The position numbers and the translations under genes are program-made. The notes beneath the pieces are model-generated. The model was not told the origin of the DNA and ran no database searches. It worked only from the letters and a program-made list of their open reading frames with translations. Of a DNA stretch of 64,000 nt, positions 12,801 to 27,800 are shown piece by piece. Source of the stretch: Siphonodentalium dalli (lineage: Eukaryota > Mollusca > Scaphopoda > Gadilida > Siphonodentaliidae); contig CP136062.1 of the NCBI GenBank assembly GCA_032622095.1, positions 52,531,349-52,595,348 on the forward strand, given 5' to 3'. How positions within the stretch are numbered: position 1 is the stretch's first letter; each line of letters starts with the position of its first letter.

Positions 12801-15800
12801 ACAACAGCGATGAAAAGACAAATGCAGATGGATTTATATTAAAGGCCCACATAATTGTTGAGTCAACGAATAATGTTTTTATAGTGCCTTGATATACGGT
12901 TTTAATAACAATTTATGCCATAAAATATGATTAAAATACTATAATTCATCACCATTTGGAACATCTGTGTCTCAGAAGGTGCCCATAGAGTAATAGAAAA
13001 GAGAAAAAATCATAAAATAATTTGCCCCATTATGGCTCCCAGAATGCAACAGAATTCAAACTATGGTTTTATTTTCAATGGAAAGAGAATATCAGTATAT
13101 TTAAATATATAGAGTGATTTCCCTTCCATTGAAAATAATAGACTTTGTGCAGAAACTTGACCATATAACTGACGTCGGTAACTCAACAAAAACAACATGT
13201 TCACAATTTATTACAATGAATAAGTTGAAAATACAATGTTTTGGAGTTTCCTCTTTCAAATTGTATATAATATGGCATATATTTTATCAAATGTGATCTG
13301 GAGGTTCGAAAATTAGGTGGGCCTTAATTAGTGAGAAATGTTTAGATGAACAAATGACCTATGGGAAATACTCATCAATGAGTATTTAGTGAAGAAAGGT
13401 TTAATCGAGAATCTTTTATTGGAAGAGATGTGATGGCGCAAGGATATATTGAAATGTGACCATGTGCCGACTGCAACAAATTTGATATAAGATTTGGGAT
13501 TATGATTTTTGTGTTCTGTATTTATTCCACAAACTTATGTCGAGTAACTTAAATCCTTGACTTAATTGATACTATAACTACCATTATCATGTCACCTGGT
13601 TGGATCGACCAATGAGGACGTTCCGTTGGTAGAGGCATATCAGGAGACATTGGGTCGTCATCTTTGTAGCCCGTCCCATATGGAATCCATATCCCCCCTC
13701 AGGGTTCCCATATGGGGTCGATGTCCGCCATTTTGTTTTTCGTGGAACTCTGCCGCCTCGGGTATATTTTCGGTGTATTTTGGCGCCAAGAAAAGGGATA
13801 TCTGTCGGAAATCAAGTTCTGTTAATTTAAAGACATAGTACCATATACCAAAACATGCATGTTAGTCTAGGCTGTGCTGGGGGGTGATCGTCGCACATCG
13901 GGGGAATTTATGCGACCATCATTTTCTTGTGGGAAAATTACTCTAGTTTTCGAATTCAGAGGGCGCCGAGCCGAGATAGGTGACAAAATATAACTTTTCA
14001 CTATGTTTCATAGGGTACCCTACCTAAAAAATGACATATTTTCAAAGGTTAACAGGCATTAACCAACTGGTTAACAGGGCAGCAACATCGGAAAGATTGT
14101 AAACATATATGCAAAATATGGAACGAATATAGACACTTAATCAGATTCAACATCGTTTTTCTGCTTTCGTTCTGATTTCGTGACGTCATGGTAAAATATG
14201 TAGCGTGACGCGTCAAACATTCATGGCGATTCAGACAAAGTGTTGTGCGTCAACTCTGTGCAAAGATAGCATATCTGTCGAATTCTTCCAAGTTATATAT
14301 TTTTGGAAATGGAAGGGTACCCCCTATATAATGGTGTTCATACTTACATTATATCTTTCCAAGTATTGACATAATAGACAAAAGCTTAACCCTCCCCCCA
14401 ATTTCACAAATAACCACATATGTGTGTCCATGCAGTTTGTGTCCACCAAATAAATTGACAATGCACAGTTTACCTTTTCATATTGTGTAGAATCGTACGG
14501 CGCCACTGATAATGTAAAACATCGTTCAAATCCTAGATTAGGAAGGTAATATAAAATCCAAGATGGCGTCCAAGATGGCCGCCAATTTTTATATTGACAC
14601 TCTATACACCAGATGTATGGTAACCGGACTAGATCATCAACTCTGTGCAAATATAGCATATCTGTCGAATTCTTCCAAGTTAAATATTTTGGCAAATGGA
14701 AGGGTATTGCCTACAAAATGATGTTCCTATCTTTATTATATATCTCCAAATGGTAAACTAACCGAGAAAAGCTTAACCCTCACCCAAATTTCACAAATAG
14801 CCAATTAAATGCACCTATGCAGGTTGTTTCCAATAAAACATCGACAATGCACATTTTGTAGTGTCATATAGGGCAGAACCATCCGGGGACATGGAGAATG
14901 TAAGATTCCGTTCAAATCCTAGATTATGAAGGTAATAAAATCCAAGATGGCGTCCAAGATGGCTGCCAAGTTTAATATCGGCACTATGTGCACACTGAGT
15001 GTGCACACCGGTTGTAACTGATCTTTATTTCATAGAGGCTGTATTGTAATATGTATAAGTCAACTGGTTACGTATAACCAATGATGGAGACCAAAATGGC
15101 CGCCATAAAACTAAAAAATGTTCCGATAAAATTACCTGCTTCCGAGTTGCAATGTTGTGTCATCTGCATGTTATGAGTTTTGTAGCTTATTCGTTCGTGC
15201 ATATATGTCTCTTGATAATGTGATCAGAATCCAATAAAACTGTTGGCATTGAGAAATTAAATGCTCATTTTATTTCTCAAAATCGACATGCAATGCCAAA
15301 TTGCCACAATGGGATAGTGTTTCAACCTGACATCCATTTTGTGGTATACAAGTCAACGTTCTGCTTGGTGGTGAAACTGCTGACTTTTATATTAGTACAA
15401 TAAGAATTGAAGCTACAATGCCGACTAAATATACATATTCAATCATCAATAACCAATGTAGGTGTCCACGGTAGTGACTCATTAGACCCGCTTACACAAA
15501 CCGTCAAGCAATAACAACCAATTTAGAATCCTGATAAGTGCGGGTATGCAAAGAATGGACAATTTATTTTATATATCTCATCAATGTTGTCAATGCGTAC
15601 TGGGGTAATTGATTTTCACGTTCATTGGAGGGATGTTCTATTGAAATAACCGAAACAAATCTCAAACAAATCTGACAAAATACGTATCTGTGTCGTTATA
15701 TTCTCGCTATGGTCCCATCAGACGTGGATTTATGCTTATTTACTTAAGCAGTTCATTTGAGTATTTGCTTATCTGTACTTAATTCTATGCCGCTTGATAT

Positions 15801-18800
15801 GCGTGGTTGCAGGTGTATTAATTATTTTATTGAATACACATTGACGACCAATAGTATAATTGTTGTCCTGCTAATGTACTATAGATCTTGTATGTCTGAG
15901 TAGTGGCCGATGCCTTCGGCGAGTTATATATATGCATTCGCTTCCATATTATTTTATATCTTCCCGGCTGTCCAGAATTCGCGTTGCTATCACAATATAT
16001 TTAAACACATTATATGCATTCAGTATTTAACTTCATACAAGGCATTGGTCATTTTAAATAATATCAAGTTACTTGGAGCTTACCCCAAGAATGTTGCACA
16101 GAACCAACTTTCAGGTTTGGTTGGAACAGGTAGAATATTATCAAAACTGACACCTCATTTGTAAATACTAATGCTTTAAATGATAACGATAAGTGTGAGG
16201 CCGTGGTATTGATTGTGCTAAGTCCCATGAAATTTGGATCCATGGAAGTTGGTCTCACACTGTAAGTATCACACGACTCTCCGTCACACGTACCCAACTA
16301 TGATAATCACGTACAGTACTCGAATGGAATACAACTATATCATCCAATTTATATATCAGTATGGAGCAATCTCGGCAATTAACCAAAGATGAAAAGTACA
16401 AGGATTAGAAAGCCACACAGTTAGAAGACGTGCTCAAAATGTCATATACTCAGTTGCTCGGCATTAAAATGATGCTTGTCATGCTAAATGTGTCCCTTTC
16501 ACTGATGCTGATCCATTTCAACCAACGGGATGGCAACTCGTTGGTCACATAGTCGCGGAATTAGTTTTTAATCAAAATAGAGTATAACCGCTACAGGTAG
16601 GACATTCTCAAGAAATATAGTAGCCGTGGAGTACTTTTAACACAAACAATAATTAGCAGCTCCTTTGCACGATCGCCAATTTTCTGCAATGGAACGACCT
16701 ACGTATCTGATATATGTCAAATATTCATGATTGTGGTAATTGTCCCCAGGATACATTTTACGATATGCGTTATATGTATCTGACCGAAAGCATATATGCA
16801 AGCATGCGATTATCACAAATATCAGATAATGTACATAGGTGTGGTAGTTATTGCGTGCATTCATCTAAGTACACGTCCCAGAAAACAATTGATTTAAATC
16901 CTTATTTTAGCTTAATATTGAGGAATTTGAAGCCGTAATGGGTCGGTATATTTTGAGTAAGTTTACCTTGTGAACACCATACAATCAAACCAGGTTCCAT
17001 CGTTGCATGTGGCGACGGTCCTATATTCGACAATGACACACGTTCTTGTTTGCATGTTGGATTGAATGTATGACATATATAGACAATCGCAGTCGGACAT
17101 TTGATGGCTGTTGGACCTATTTGCTCATAATATGGATTCTTCTGCGACATGGGGCAAGGCATATAGTAAACTTACACATAGTATCCCACACATATGAAAC
17201 TTCGAAAGTAGCAACACCCTTTGCTTCCAGCATATTAAATTAGTAATCTCTCTACTTTCTTATGTGTACACCTGGTAGGAATTTAGATCGAGATACTTCA
17301 TGCTTTGAGTTATGGTAATGTACGTGTAAAATTGCACACAAATAATGCAAACATATTTGCCCTTTGAAAACCAGTTAAGTGTTACATTTAATAAATGGAT
17401 CTAGTCTCGACTAAGGTTGTGCGATTGAAGTTAATTTGTCTTCAAAATTGTCGATTCTAACTCGCCACCTTATTAAATCGAAAAAAGAAATATTTCTTAT
17501 AATTTGAATTTAGTCCCAATATTAATAAAATTCGTCCATTTTTCTATATATACCCATGCCATTCAGTGCCATTTATGAATTACTTATGATAAACAATTAC
17601 TTGTTGGGAACAATCACGTATCCAGCTGAAGAGTAATTGGATTGCATCATATGATTGGTCAGGTCAATTTAATCCAACAACACTGTCACAGTGAATTAAC
17701 TATTGCAACTTCTCGGCTTATCGTACTTGGCAGAAATGCCCGCGCACATGTGCCAACCAACTTTTTATAGTGTTCCCCGAGTTGACAGCTAATGATTAAA
17801 TTAGGTTCACATAAGACCAGAACATCAACTTAATCGTGTCACCGGCTGTGTAGATCCGATAGATGTATGTTACTCATTGCTGATAAGTACCAGCATGATG
17901 AAGTCATGTTATCGGTGGTTAAATGTCTAACGAAATTGTCTACGAGTGGATAGGCCTTATCCAATATAAAATATGGCAGAAACTTATTATTTCTTCGTCT
18001 CTTGACGAAATGGATGATCATCATAACAAAACGCTCAATAGATGTATTAATATATTGCGACAGCGACGTGAAACCTGAACTGCAGGTGTGAAATAAAATG
18101 ATATGGAAGTGAGGGCATAAACCTGTGAATTAACTCGTCAACCACCCATGACTATAGTACGTTGGTGGTAAATTGATTTAAACTATCGGTTGCAACTGCG
18201 AATAGTTCATAAAATGAGTATTCGCAACGAACATGTAACCGTTTATTGTTATCTAAATCTTCAGAGTTGAGAAGTACTAAACAAATACGAATTAGAACTG
18301 CTTATGTAAACACCCATTTCCGTGCGGGGTGGCATCCCGAGGAAATGTAGAGAAAACAGTTTTAGTTCGGTCTAAATTGCTGGTGATTATTGTCCGTTAT
18401 TACATTGGAACATCGCTTCTTTGAACGTAGAAACCAACTACCATGGTAATCAGTTGACGACATTAGCGGGGTAATGTGAACACAGTTGGCCAACATTTTC
18501 GTATAAACAAAATATCCGCAATTATTGTAGGTCCGTTATCTCCAGACGGTTTACGATTGCGGGTCTAATGTGCTACTAGCATGGAAAAACTCCTTTATTT
18601 ATTGATACTTGAATATATAACTATTAGTGCATACACTGCATAGGCATGTTTTAATCGGCATTGTGGCTTCCATTATTGCTATACTAATGTGGATGTTTGC
18701 AGTTGTAGAATCGTGTAGCAGAACATTGATATATATACCATCAAATGATTGGATGTCAGTTTGAAATTCGGTCCTAATTAGGCAATTTGACATTATATGA

Positions 18801-21800
18801 TGTCGTTATTTTCGAGAAATTAATGAACAGTTACTATCTTAATGCCCCTAGTTTCTTCAGATACGGATCATGTTGGACACAATGACATATATGTACGAAC
18901 AAAAAAGCTACAACAGTCATACCATGTGATTTTATTGCAACTCAGAAGTTGGTCGTTTTATCGGAACAGTTCTGTTTATTTTGGCGGCCATTTTGGTCTT
19001 CATCATCGGTTTTACGTCGCCAATTGCCTTATACGTATTAAGATACAGACTCCATCCAAGACAAGGCCATATTACATAAAGCACTCGCGATGATCTAGTC
19101 CGTTACCATACATCTGGTGTATAGAGTGTCAATATAAAAATTGGCGGCCATCTTGGACGCCATCTTGGATTTTATTACCTTCCTAATCTAGGATTTGAAC
19201 GATGTTTTACATTATCAATGTCGCCGTACGATTCTACACAACATGAAAAGGTAAACTGTGCATTGTCAATTTATTTGGTGGACACAAACTGCATGGGCAC
19301 ATATATGTGGTTATTTGTGAAATTGGGGGGAGGGTTAAGTTTTTGTCTATTATGTCAATACTTGGAAAGATATAATGTAAGTATGAACACCATTATATAG
19401 GGGGTACCCTTCCATTTCCAAAAATATATAACTTGGAAGAATTCGATAGATATGCTATCTTTGCACAGAGTTGACGCACAACACTTTGTCTGAATCGCCA
19501 TGAATGTTTGACGCGTCACGCTACATATTTTACCATGACGTCACGAAATCAGAACGAAAGCATGAAAACGATGTTGAATCTGATTAAGTGTCTATATTCA
19601 TTCCATAATTTGCAAATATGTTTACAATCTTTCCTATGTTGATGCCCTGTTAACCAGTTGGCTAATGCCTGTTAACCTCTGAAAATATGTCATTTTTTAG
19701 GTAGGGTACCCTATGAAACATAGTGAAAAGTTATATTTTGTCACCTATCTCGGCTCGGCGCCCTCTGAATTCGAAAACTAGAGTAATTTTCCCATAAGAA
19801 AATGATGGTCGCATAAATTCCCCCGATGTGCGACGATCACCCCCCAGCACAGCCTAGACTATGTGATATATTTGAGAAATTCTAAACACTCATAAATTAA
19901 CTATCAAACTCAAGTGTGTTGTCCTGCTTCTGGTGATTAGCCATTGACTCAATGCGTTGACGTTCAACGCCCATGACGCGTCACTGTGACGTCACATAAG
20001 TTAATAGCCATAGACAACAAATTTACTTACTGGCAGGTAATGAACTTTGTATAAGTAATTCAAATTCTCACACGGAAAACATGATATGTGGGTGACATGA
20101 TAAAATCGTTACAGGGCTCGTTGTTGCCGGCTACGGTGACATATGAGGCTCACGAGATTATTATCGGGCTCGGCTAGCGCCTCGCCCGATATTAATCTCA
20201 CTTCACCTCATATGACACCGTATCCGGCAACAACTCGCCCTGTAACTTATATTATTGTGATTTAGGCGTGTTGATTGTAATGGGTACCATCGCTCTTGTC
20301 AATGTCAGCACGAAGTAGTTTTTTCTTGTATTTAATGTGTGGTATACAACAATATACAGCCAATGGCTGTGATTCCGTTCAATACATGAGACTCAAGCTA
20401 GGAATTGTTAAATAACTAATATCAACCACCAGCGCGCCTCATGCTTTGTTTATTGTTTATACCTTTGGCGCAGGTGAATGATGTCATAATTTTTTTCTAT
20501 ATCATCCATCAGTGATTTTTCACATCGCGGGTATGAATTTTGGAGAAATTGTCACATGACTTCCGGTTAGCATCTGTGCGGAAATTACCAAAAAGAGGAA
20601 TCGGGAATGGACCATCGCAATGAAAATTAAGTTAGCTACTCACAAGTTACGAAGGATTCCCATGTGAGTTCGGATTATTAGTTATACCCCCCGCAATGAA
20701 GTTAGGGGGGGTATACTGGAGTCAGCTTGTCCGTCGTCCGTCCGTGGACACAAATTTGTCCGGAGTTTTTCTCAGTCGTTTTTTTTATCAATTTCCGTGA
20801 AACTTGACACAGACATCAACCACCATGGGAACCTGTGCACCTGCGATTATGACGTCTGTCGGACTTTTTTTGGTGGAGTTATCCCCCCTTTTTCGACTTA
20901 GAAATTTTTCGCAACATGTATACTTTTGTCCGAGCTTTTATTCCTACATTTTTTGGTCAATTTTTTAAAAACATGGCACAGATATTTAGTACCTTGGGAA
21001 CTTGTGCACCTGCGATTATGACGTCTGTCCGACATTTTTTGGTGGAGTTATCCCCCTTTTTCGACTTAGAAACTTTTTTTGCAACATGCATAATTTTGTC
21101 CGAGCTTTTATTCCTACATTTTTCGGTCAATGTTTTTTAATTTTGGCACTGTTATTTAGTACCATGGGAACCTGTGCACCTGCGATTATGACGTCTGTCC
21201 GACATTTTTTGTGTGGAGTTATTCCCCTTTTTCGACTTAGAATTTTTTTCGCAACATACATAATTCTTGTCCAAGCTTTTATTCCTACATTTTTCGGTCA
21301 ATAGGTTTAAGATTAGGGTTATGGTTGTACACCTGCAATGGGAACTGATAATTTATTATTTTAGCTAAATGTTTACTGACATGTGAAACATCTTAGTATT
21401 TTAAAAACAGGGGGGTATCTGTAGTCCCATTGGGACAGTCACACCTCTAGTTTCATTTGGACCAATTTCGTTGGTTAGCTTAATGAAAACCAACGAAGAC
21501 GTCATGACAAGGTTTCTGACGTCATATACGTCATTTTGGATATGTGGGACAGAATCCAGACAGGATTGCACAATCCACGACAAGTTGTGTCATGTTGTCT
21601 CCATCGGGACCACTGCCTGATGTTACATACATTATTGTTAGCTTTATATAGCCGATAAAAGGAACATTTGAGGCACAGCATGTGTGGTTGCTCCAAGACG
21701 TGCCATTTATGATTCGTATTAATATTCTCTTTCAGGTACAATGTAGTGTGGTTCTATGTGATAGCAGCGACTGTACAAACAGTGTCGGTGAAGCCAGGAA

Positions 21801-24800
21801 GAGTAACATAATCAAAATGGTCATTAAGGTACAGTAATGTCCTAAATAATTAGGAATTATGGGTAACTTTTCAGGATTTAGTCGGAAATATGGCTTGTTG
21901 CCATTCATCGGAAAGCTATCGGCGAGAGCTTTCCGATGAATGGCAACAAGCCATATTTCCGACTAAATCCTGAAAAGTTACCCATAATTCTGCTGTGGTT
22001 AAGAAGTCGATTAATTAGAGCATTACTGTATACTGTAAATTCCTTTTAATTCGAGGGGGTCTATTATTCATTGATTTCGTGGTTTGACCCAACATGAATT
22101 CAACATCCAACAAATAATTCACTCGGAGTTGGTAAAGTAAATATCAATATACGAGATGGAAACAAATATCGTAAAATGGGTTGACAAAAGACCAGAAGAA
22201 ACGAAATTAATATTAGTTTGTATAAACAATGCACAATGAATTGGTCTCTTAACCCTTTGAACCCTGGCGCCCCACAGTGATCGACACCCTGACCCGGGGC
22301 TCCCAGTGGTATGTCCGCTTAAATTAGACAGTGCCTAGTAGCATGATGTTGATTATGTTCAAATTGCGACACCGGCCTGAAACTTTACAGGTTTGTCCCC
22401 CATGGATCAGCGATCATTATAAGATCGCGAGACTTTGCCTCGCGGCAACTCCTTGGTAACGGTTGCTAGGCAACTACCCGGAATTGACTGGAAAATGTAA
22501 ATATAGCTTATAGCGTCGTAATTCAACCTCAGTGATTGCGTTTTTTGATGCAGGTACTACCCTGACGTGAAATTTGAGATATACCCGACCAGAATAGTGA
22601 ACCAAATATCCCATTTAAGGGTAGCAACGGTTGCTAAGCAAATTCCACAACTGATCGAATGACATAATTGCACTAACCATTCAGTGGTATGTTTTGCCTT
22701 AAATTTAGACAGTGTCTAGTCGCACGGTGTTGGTTATGTTGAAAGGGGACACCTACCTGAAACTGTGCAGGCATGATATATGCATGCACGGACCACTGAT
22801 CATTGTAAGATCGGGAGACTTTGCCACCCGATCTCGCCTTAGAAACGGTTACTAGGCAACTACCCGAAATTTGCAGGATAAACGAATTCTAGCTTATAAC
22901 GTTGTAATTATACATCAGCGAATTGCGTTTCGATGCAACCAATATCCTAATGTGAAATTAAGATATACCTGACCATGCGCGAGTAAGTCAACTTGATATG
23001 CGATAGACTTTTTGCTACATGTGGCACAACAGAGACTGATATTACAGAGACCAGAAACAACGTAATTTCCCGTAACATATTGTGGCCCCATTGTTCAAGT
23101 AAGCTGTCTAGATTGTGTCTACTGTACTAACATGTGAAACATGCAACAAAATGTCATATATAGCGCCACATTTCACTTAAACGCATTTAAAAAAATGAAT
23201 TATAGCCTGCGCCCATGCGCATATTTTCCTAGCCGTTTCTAGCGGGCAGCCAATCCATATAGACACCTTTGCCAGCGCTGACTTCAATAGGCCAATTTAA
23301 ATATATATATTAGTGGGTATGTTGTGTATAAGTACGTTATAAACCATTTATTTGTCATTGCGCTAGTCTGCGCATGCGCGAATAAATCAACTTCATATGC
23401 GATAGACCCTTCCCCATATGTAGCAGAACACTGGTTAATATACGCGAGGGTAATTTAAACTGAAATTGTGTGTCTAAATTATGTCTGTTCTGTACACACA
23501 CGGGGAACACGAAATTATATGCCGTAAATATAGCGGCACAATTCGCTTAAAATATCGTATGTTTTTGTAGATTATATGCTATGCGCATGCGCATATATTT
23601 CTACCCGATACTAGCGGTCAACCTTTCCATACGCACCATGGGCGCCGCTGACATATGTGGGGGCAATTTAAATATAAATCAGTGGGTCTGACGCTCGTTA
23701 TACTATATATAAATTTGCTACCGAATCATGTCGTCGCTGCACCGAAATATCGGTGTTACGGGATATAGTCACGGTTCGTTTGCACCTAAATATCGGTGTT
23801 ACGGGTTCAAAGGGTTAATATACCAATAACATGATTTTTGAGGATGTTATGGCTTATTAATGGGTTCGACAGGAATGATTGACAGCCCGAGGGCCTCTAA
23901 TGGAGGGCTGTAATAATTCCTGGAGGGCTGTTAATAAACCATGACGCCAGACAAAATCATGTTATTACTATTATTACCACTCTGTCCTTGTGTGATCACG
24001 TGATCGGTGAATTAACCGGAAGCAGCCGGCGGGCGTTAAAGAAAACAAAGCTTCATTAATGCCCGCCGCCCGCTTCTGGTCAACTTCGCCTCAAAATTAT
24101 GGAATCTTATCGTGCGGGTAAAATACTGTTAATCTACTAGAGAACGCCCTCTAAAGTGGTAATAATAAAGGTTAATGGTTTCCCCATGCGCCCGCTACAT
24201 CAAACAATAAATGGCTACCTCACCAGCGTGTGAAATGAACCCGGTAGCTATTATTGCACTGATTGCATAATGCCATTTCGGCGTCAGAATAGCTGAGGAT
24301 CCGATTTCTCAATAATAACTCTTGATGTGGATATCTAATCCACAATTTTACATCCGCACGAAATAACATTTGAATAAGAAATCACGAAATTTGATCACAG
24401 CCATTCACAGTATTTAAATACAATTAATATTGCTTCCTCTTTACCCATACAGTAATGACCAAAGTAATCGACCCTTAACCTCATCAGAATTATGGGTAAT
24501 TTTTCAGGATTTAGTCGGAAATATGGCTTGTTGTGAGTGCGAGCTTTCCGATGAATGACAACAATCCATATTTCCGACTAAATCCTGAAAAATTACCCAT
24601 AATTCTGATATGGTTAAGGGGTCAATTACTTAGGGCCCTACTGTAGCATTACGAAAGACATGCGTCCTGGGTAAATGTGTTCATAAACCTATAAACTAAT
24701 ATAGATTCAGTCAGTGTGGTTAATATATTAACACATTGCCTCCAGAAATCACTGGAGATTGTCAGATTTCAACGATCCATAGACTGCTTTATTTATCACT

Positions 24801-27800
24801 TTTGGATTTGGCGGTGTCCGAAGAAATATGTTTTGGTCCATAAGTAAAATTAAAATTTATTTTTGGCTTTTCCAACCATACCTCAACAAAGCTATCAACT
24901 ACTTGAAAACTTGTATATTATAGTTCTATGCATATGTTCTTTTATAATAACAGTGTTATTGTTTTGGTGTATACAGATGTATATTATAACTTAAAGACAT
25001 ATTATGGACTTGTTTGAGTGCGATAAACATATTAGTTAGTTCTCAGGCTCTATGCCAACCTGGGGAATGTAATATTCTACTAACATCGCCGAAAATTTCA
25101 AAGTAATCAATCATACCACTCCATAGAAAACATCGTCTGAACAAATCCCAACTGTAAATATTTACATCTCGATTTGGGACGCAACTATCGGTGATAATCC
25201 AACACAATTGATTTCACCATCGAGACTCATTGCATTTAATTAATATATCAGAATGACGGTGTGTATCATCAATTTTGATTAATATTCATAACAAATAACA
25301 ACTTTGAGCAGGATTATTCTCACTTTCTATTTGATCATCTTGCCAGAGTGTTTCACATCACTTTAACCTATCCATATGATGATCTTAATAAAGTCTTTAA
25401 AACATAAAGGAAAACAATAATTTGTGTTCGATTGGAAGAATTGAAAGATTAGCCCAGATTCCATTGTAGTTGCATTAGTGGGAAAGATATGAAATAATCT
25501 AATTCAAAATGAATTTTAGTATATATATACAAGTAATAAACAGTGGTTTCCAGGTGGCCATGGGTTTTTACTGTGATAAAAAAAACTCCACTTGCACCCC
25601 CTTCAGGACAGAGATTTTATTGTTGATGCACATTAATGCCCTAAATAATCGATTCCTTAACCACAGCAGAATTATGGGTAATTTTTCAGGATTTAGTCGG
25701 AAATATGGCTTGTTGCCATTCATCGGAAAGCTCTCACTGAGATCTGACTAAATCCTGAAAAATTACCCATAATTCTGCTGTGGTTAAGGAGTCGATTATT
25801 TAGGGTATTACTGTGTGTTCCTGGCCCTGCCCTTTAAAATTTGAATTTAATTTCCAGTTTGAACAGTTCGAGTTGATGCTGTACGAAGGAGGTCGGCCAG
25901 GTATGATTGAGTTTAATTTTGGAATTCCTACTCGACTCTTCTGTCCATTCTACAATCGCGGAATGGGAGGATGCAAAATATCCATAAACACATTCATCCG
26001 GCACTCGAAGGAGATTCGAACACCATTCGGCACAACAATCCCGCAAGCTCTGATTGCTTACTATGGCAGCAACCCTACCGCGGACCTTTGTCAGAAGACG
26101 ATATCAGATTCAAACTGGAACACAAAGCAGTACCTTTCATACGGCGCTGTGATGGATGCAATGAGAGATGCTGATCAGACGAGATCGGTACAATTCCAGC
26201 TCGTCGTCAAAGATCTGTACGGAAAGCTCCTCATGAAGAAGGACATAGAGCGAGTCAAGGTCAGTCAGAGTCTAGCTAAATATAGAGCGAGTCAAGGTCA
26301 GACAGAGTCTAGCTAAATATAGAGCGAGTCAAGGTCAGTCAGAGTCTAGCTAAATATAGAGCGAGTCAAGGTCAGACAGAGTCTAGCTAAATATAGACAA
26401 TTTAATCCTTTCCTTACTATATATATATATATATATATATAAGAATAAATTGAAAGCATGGCTTAGAAAAACATTATTGTATTGTAACTAGGCCTTTCAC
26501 AGCTACTGCTGATCTTCAGGTTACACAATGTATAATATCATAATGAATATTAACGTCACTTCCGAATTTTGGTTTCATTGTGACGTCACTTCCCTGGATA
26601 TTTATTCCAGTGATGGTTTAAAGTTTTTTTCCTTCTCTGAATTTAGTTTCGGACGAAGTTTTTTTATCAACATTGTTTCCGTCCGAATTCTTTTCAATGG
26701 GTCCATTGATAGCATTTTGTATAATGGAAACACTGTGAATGAGCAACCGCAACAAATTTCCAGATGTTCGCCGAGATCAATTTGTCTCAGCTCTGGTTGT
26801 TTGATTTGTTGGCGGTGTATTCTCATGCGCTCACACACAGTGTTGCCCGTCTGTCCCACATAAAACTCATGGCATCCAGAACATATAATAATATAGATTA
26901 AGTTCCGTGATTTGCAGTCCATATCCGCATTGGGTTGAACTACTGTACCATTTTTAAACTTGAGTTGAGTACCAGTAACTATGTTTTTGCATGTACCGCA
27001 TCTGGAATCTCTACACGTCCGAATTCTGTATGTTGTTTCGTTGCTGGTATCGAAACGGGCTCTCGTCAGTATTTTCTTCAAATTTGGTGGTTGTCGCTTA
27101 CTTTGAAGTATATTATCCTCACTGACTAGATATTTCATTTTATGACTATTGTGTAGTATTGGTAGCAGTGTTTTTGCGGATTGAGTTTCAAGAGTCTAGC
27201 TAAATATAGACAATTTAATCCTTTCTATATATATATTGCCATTGTATTGTTCGGTGATTGGCTTATTGTTGTATGATAAACCACAATAGAGATGCAAGTA
27301 TAATTAATTATTAACTAGCTGCTTTTCTATAGATATCAAAGGTCGTTCAACCCGCGAGTGTCGAAACATAATAACTAATGTTGCAGAAATGATACTATCA
27401 GGGATAGCATTTGGCAACAAATATTTTCATTTGGCAAATTATTTGGCAAAAGTACTTAAATTTTGGTCCAGCGTGGACCCTGTAGTTAAATATAGACAAT
27501 TTAATCCTTTCCTTACGAAACACTCATAAAGACAGAGTCTAGCTAAATATAGACAATTTAATCCTTTCCTTACTATATATATAGACAAGAGTCTAGCTAA
27601 ATATAGACAATTTAATCCTTTCCTTACTATATATATAGACAAGAGTCTAGCTAAATATAGACAATTTAATCCTTTCCTTACTATATATATAGACAAGAGT
27701 CTAGCTAAATATAGACAATTTAATCCTTTCCTTACTATATATATAGACAAGAGTCTAGCTAAATATAGACAATTTAATCCTTTCCTTACTATATATATAG

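Noticed and set aside
14324-14695. 123-residue minus-strand frame and its mirror at 19218-19400
   Set aside because: Both lie in the inverted arms of the 6-kb element and diverge with stops; no domain.
20916-21304. Phe-rich membrane-like peptides
   Set aside because: Translations of the dispersed repeat N (second copy at 40063), not a conserved gene.
26602-27138. Host GIY-YIG repair nuclease
   Set aside because: The RQPPNLKKILTRA linker and Cys motif are those of Penelope-like retroelements, and it lies on the opposite strand inside an intron.
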